NCBI GenBank assembly: GCA_003220155.1
Contig: QHRO01000246.1
Location: 1 to 41,636 of the forward strand
DNA: 41,636 nt
Direction of reading: 5' to 3'
Source: Verrucomicrobiota bacterium
GTDB lineage: Bacteria; Verrucomicrobiota; Verrucomicrobiia; Chthoniobacterales; UBA10450
Part shown: piece after piece, positions 41,390 through 41,636 of the stretch
How positions within the stretch are numbered: position 1 is the first letter of the stretch
How the letters are laid out: the number at the start of each line of letters is the position of its first letter
The notes under the pieces: generated by a model
What the model saw: the letters and a program-made list of their open reading frames with translations, nothing else
What the model was told of the DNA's origin: nothing
The model's database searches: none
Position numbers and translations under genes: made by a program

Positions 41390-41636
41390 TCAGCGCATAG
41401 ACAGCGAGTAAAGTGGCCCCCGTGGATTAAGCAGTTCGTGCTTGTGGTGCGAGACCGCGAGGTAGGCTTGCGACGTCCAAAGTAAAAATAAACATAGTCC
41501 AATTACCGTTAGACGACCGAACGTCACCGGTAGGATCATGCTCAAGTTCACAATCACGCGTCGCTTTGTCACCTCGACGGCAAAGAGCGCAATGAGAAGA
41601 ACAGCCACGCCGAGAAATGGAAACGCGAGCCAATTG
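41390..41636 (-). CDS. C-terminal end of a membrane protein (cut by the right edge)
   Basis: The reading frame stays open to the window edge and ends at TGA 41390-41392. The visible 81 residues begin NWLAFPFLGVAVLLIALFAV, one membrane helix, followed by TKRRVIVNLSM, then a second helix FGRLTVIGLCLFLLWTSQAY and a short hydrophilic tail. The positive TKRR loop suggests that the segment between the helices is cytoplasmic. Family not recognised; the start is outside the window. The track's GTG start at 41608 is probably internal. Confidence 0.6.
   Translation of the reverse strand, partial: NWLAFPFLGVAVLLIALFAVEVTKRRVIVNLSMILPVTFGRLTVIGLCLFLLWTSQAYLAVSHHKHELLNPRGPLYSLSMR

Overview
The window looks like a chromosomal segment from a GC-rich, Gram-negative soil bacterium. 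It is probably a member of the Verrucomicrobiota (Chthoniobacterales/Udaeobacter-like); that assignment is inferred from gene style and could not be tested by search. Supporting signs are an outer-membrane trafficking set (LolA-like, LptF/G-like, lipoproteins), an rpoZ beginning MNAELVKA, a long (about 410 aa) IspH, many short palindromic repeats, and frequent GTG starts. The ORF track opens many genes at upstream TTG/GTG codons, so I re-chose the starts.

Layout. 1-2244 (-): end of a peptide-export locus. It holds a cut-off ABC exporter with two cyclic-nucleotide domains and a C39 peptidase domain, absent from the ORF track, and a PpiC-related maturation protein. 2390-10594 (-): a complete recC-recB-recD operon. 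10706-11978 (-): a 34-aa basic ORF, rpoZ and a NYN-domain nuclease. 12303-14399 (+): a secreted S46 dipeptidyl-peptidase. 14427-16889 (-): bifunctional aspartokinase/homoserine dehydrogenase. 17084-22014 (-): a tight four-gene operon of halogenase-like flavoprotein, LolB-like lipoprotein, MMPL/RND exporter and LolA-like carrier. 22286-23931 (+): LptF/G-like permease and an orphan receiver. 23943-25560 (-): transglutaminase-like protein and its partner of unknown function. 25645-27672 (+): zinc-free S14, a CorC-type transporter and a CPxCG protein. 27669-29654 (-): a hybrid histidine kinase with a plant-ethylene-receptor-like sensor. 29826-33372 (+): L,D-transpeptidase, ispH, a decayed gene and Ku. 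33434-36601 (-): a frameshifted DUF1801 gene, a Gfo/Idh/MocA oxidoreductase, holB and tmk. 36690-41233 (+): DUF2334 deacetylase, a PHP-GT4 fusion and a helical-repeat protein. 41390-end (-): tail of a membrane protein.

The most interesting points are these. (1) The kinase at 27669-29654 aligns without gaps to the copper/ethylene-binding part of Arabidopsis ETR1 (D25, Y32, I35, P36, F61, I62, C65 and H69 all present at a constant +9 offset), so it is a candidate bacterial ethylene sensor. (2) Palindromic or short repeats have entered genes: one sits in frame inside the flavoprotein, one supplies the last 18 residues of the Gfo/Idh protein, and another supplies the tail of Tmk. (3) The flavoprotein-LolB-MMPL-LolA operon resembles the export half of aryl-polyene-type clusters but has no ketosynthase here. 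(4) The left edge holds a cyclic-nucleotide-gated peptide exporter. RecBCD and Ku occur in the same window, so this organism encodes both recombination-type and end-joining-type handling of double-strand breaks.
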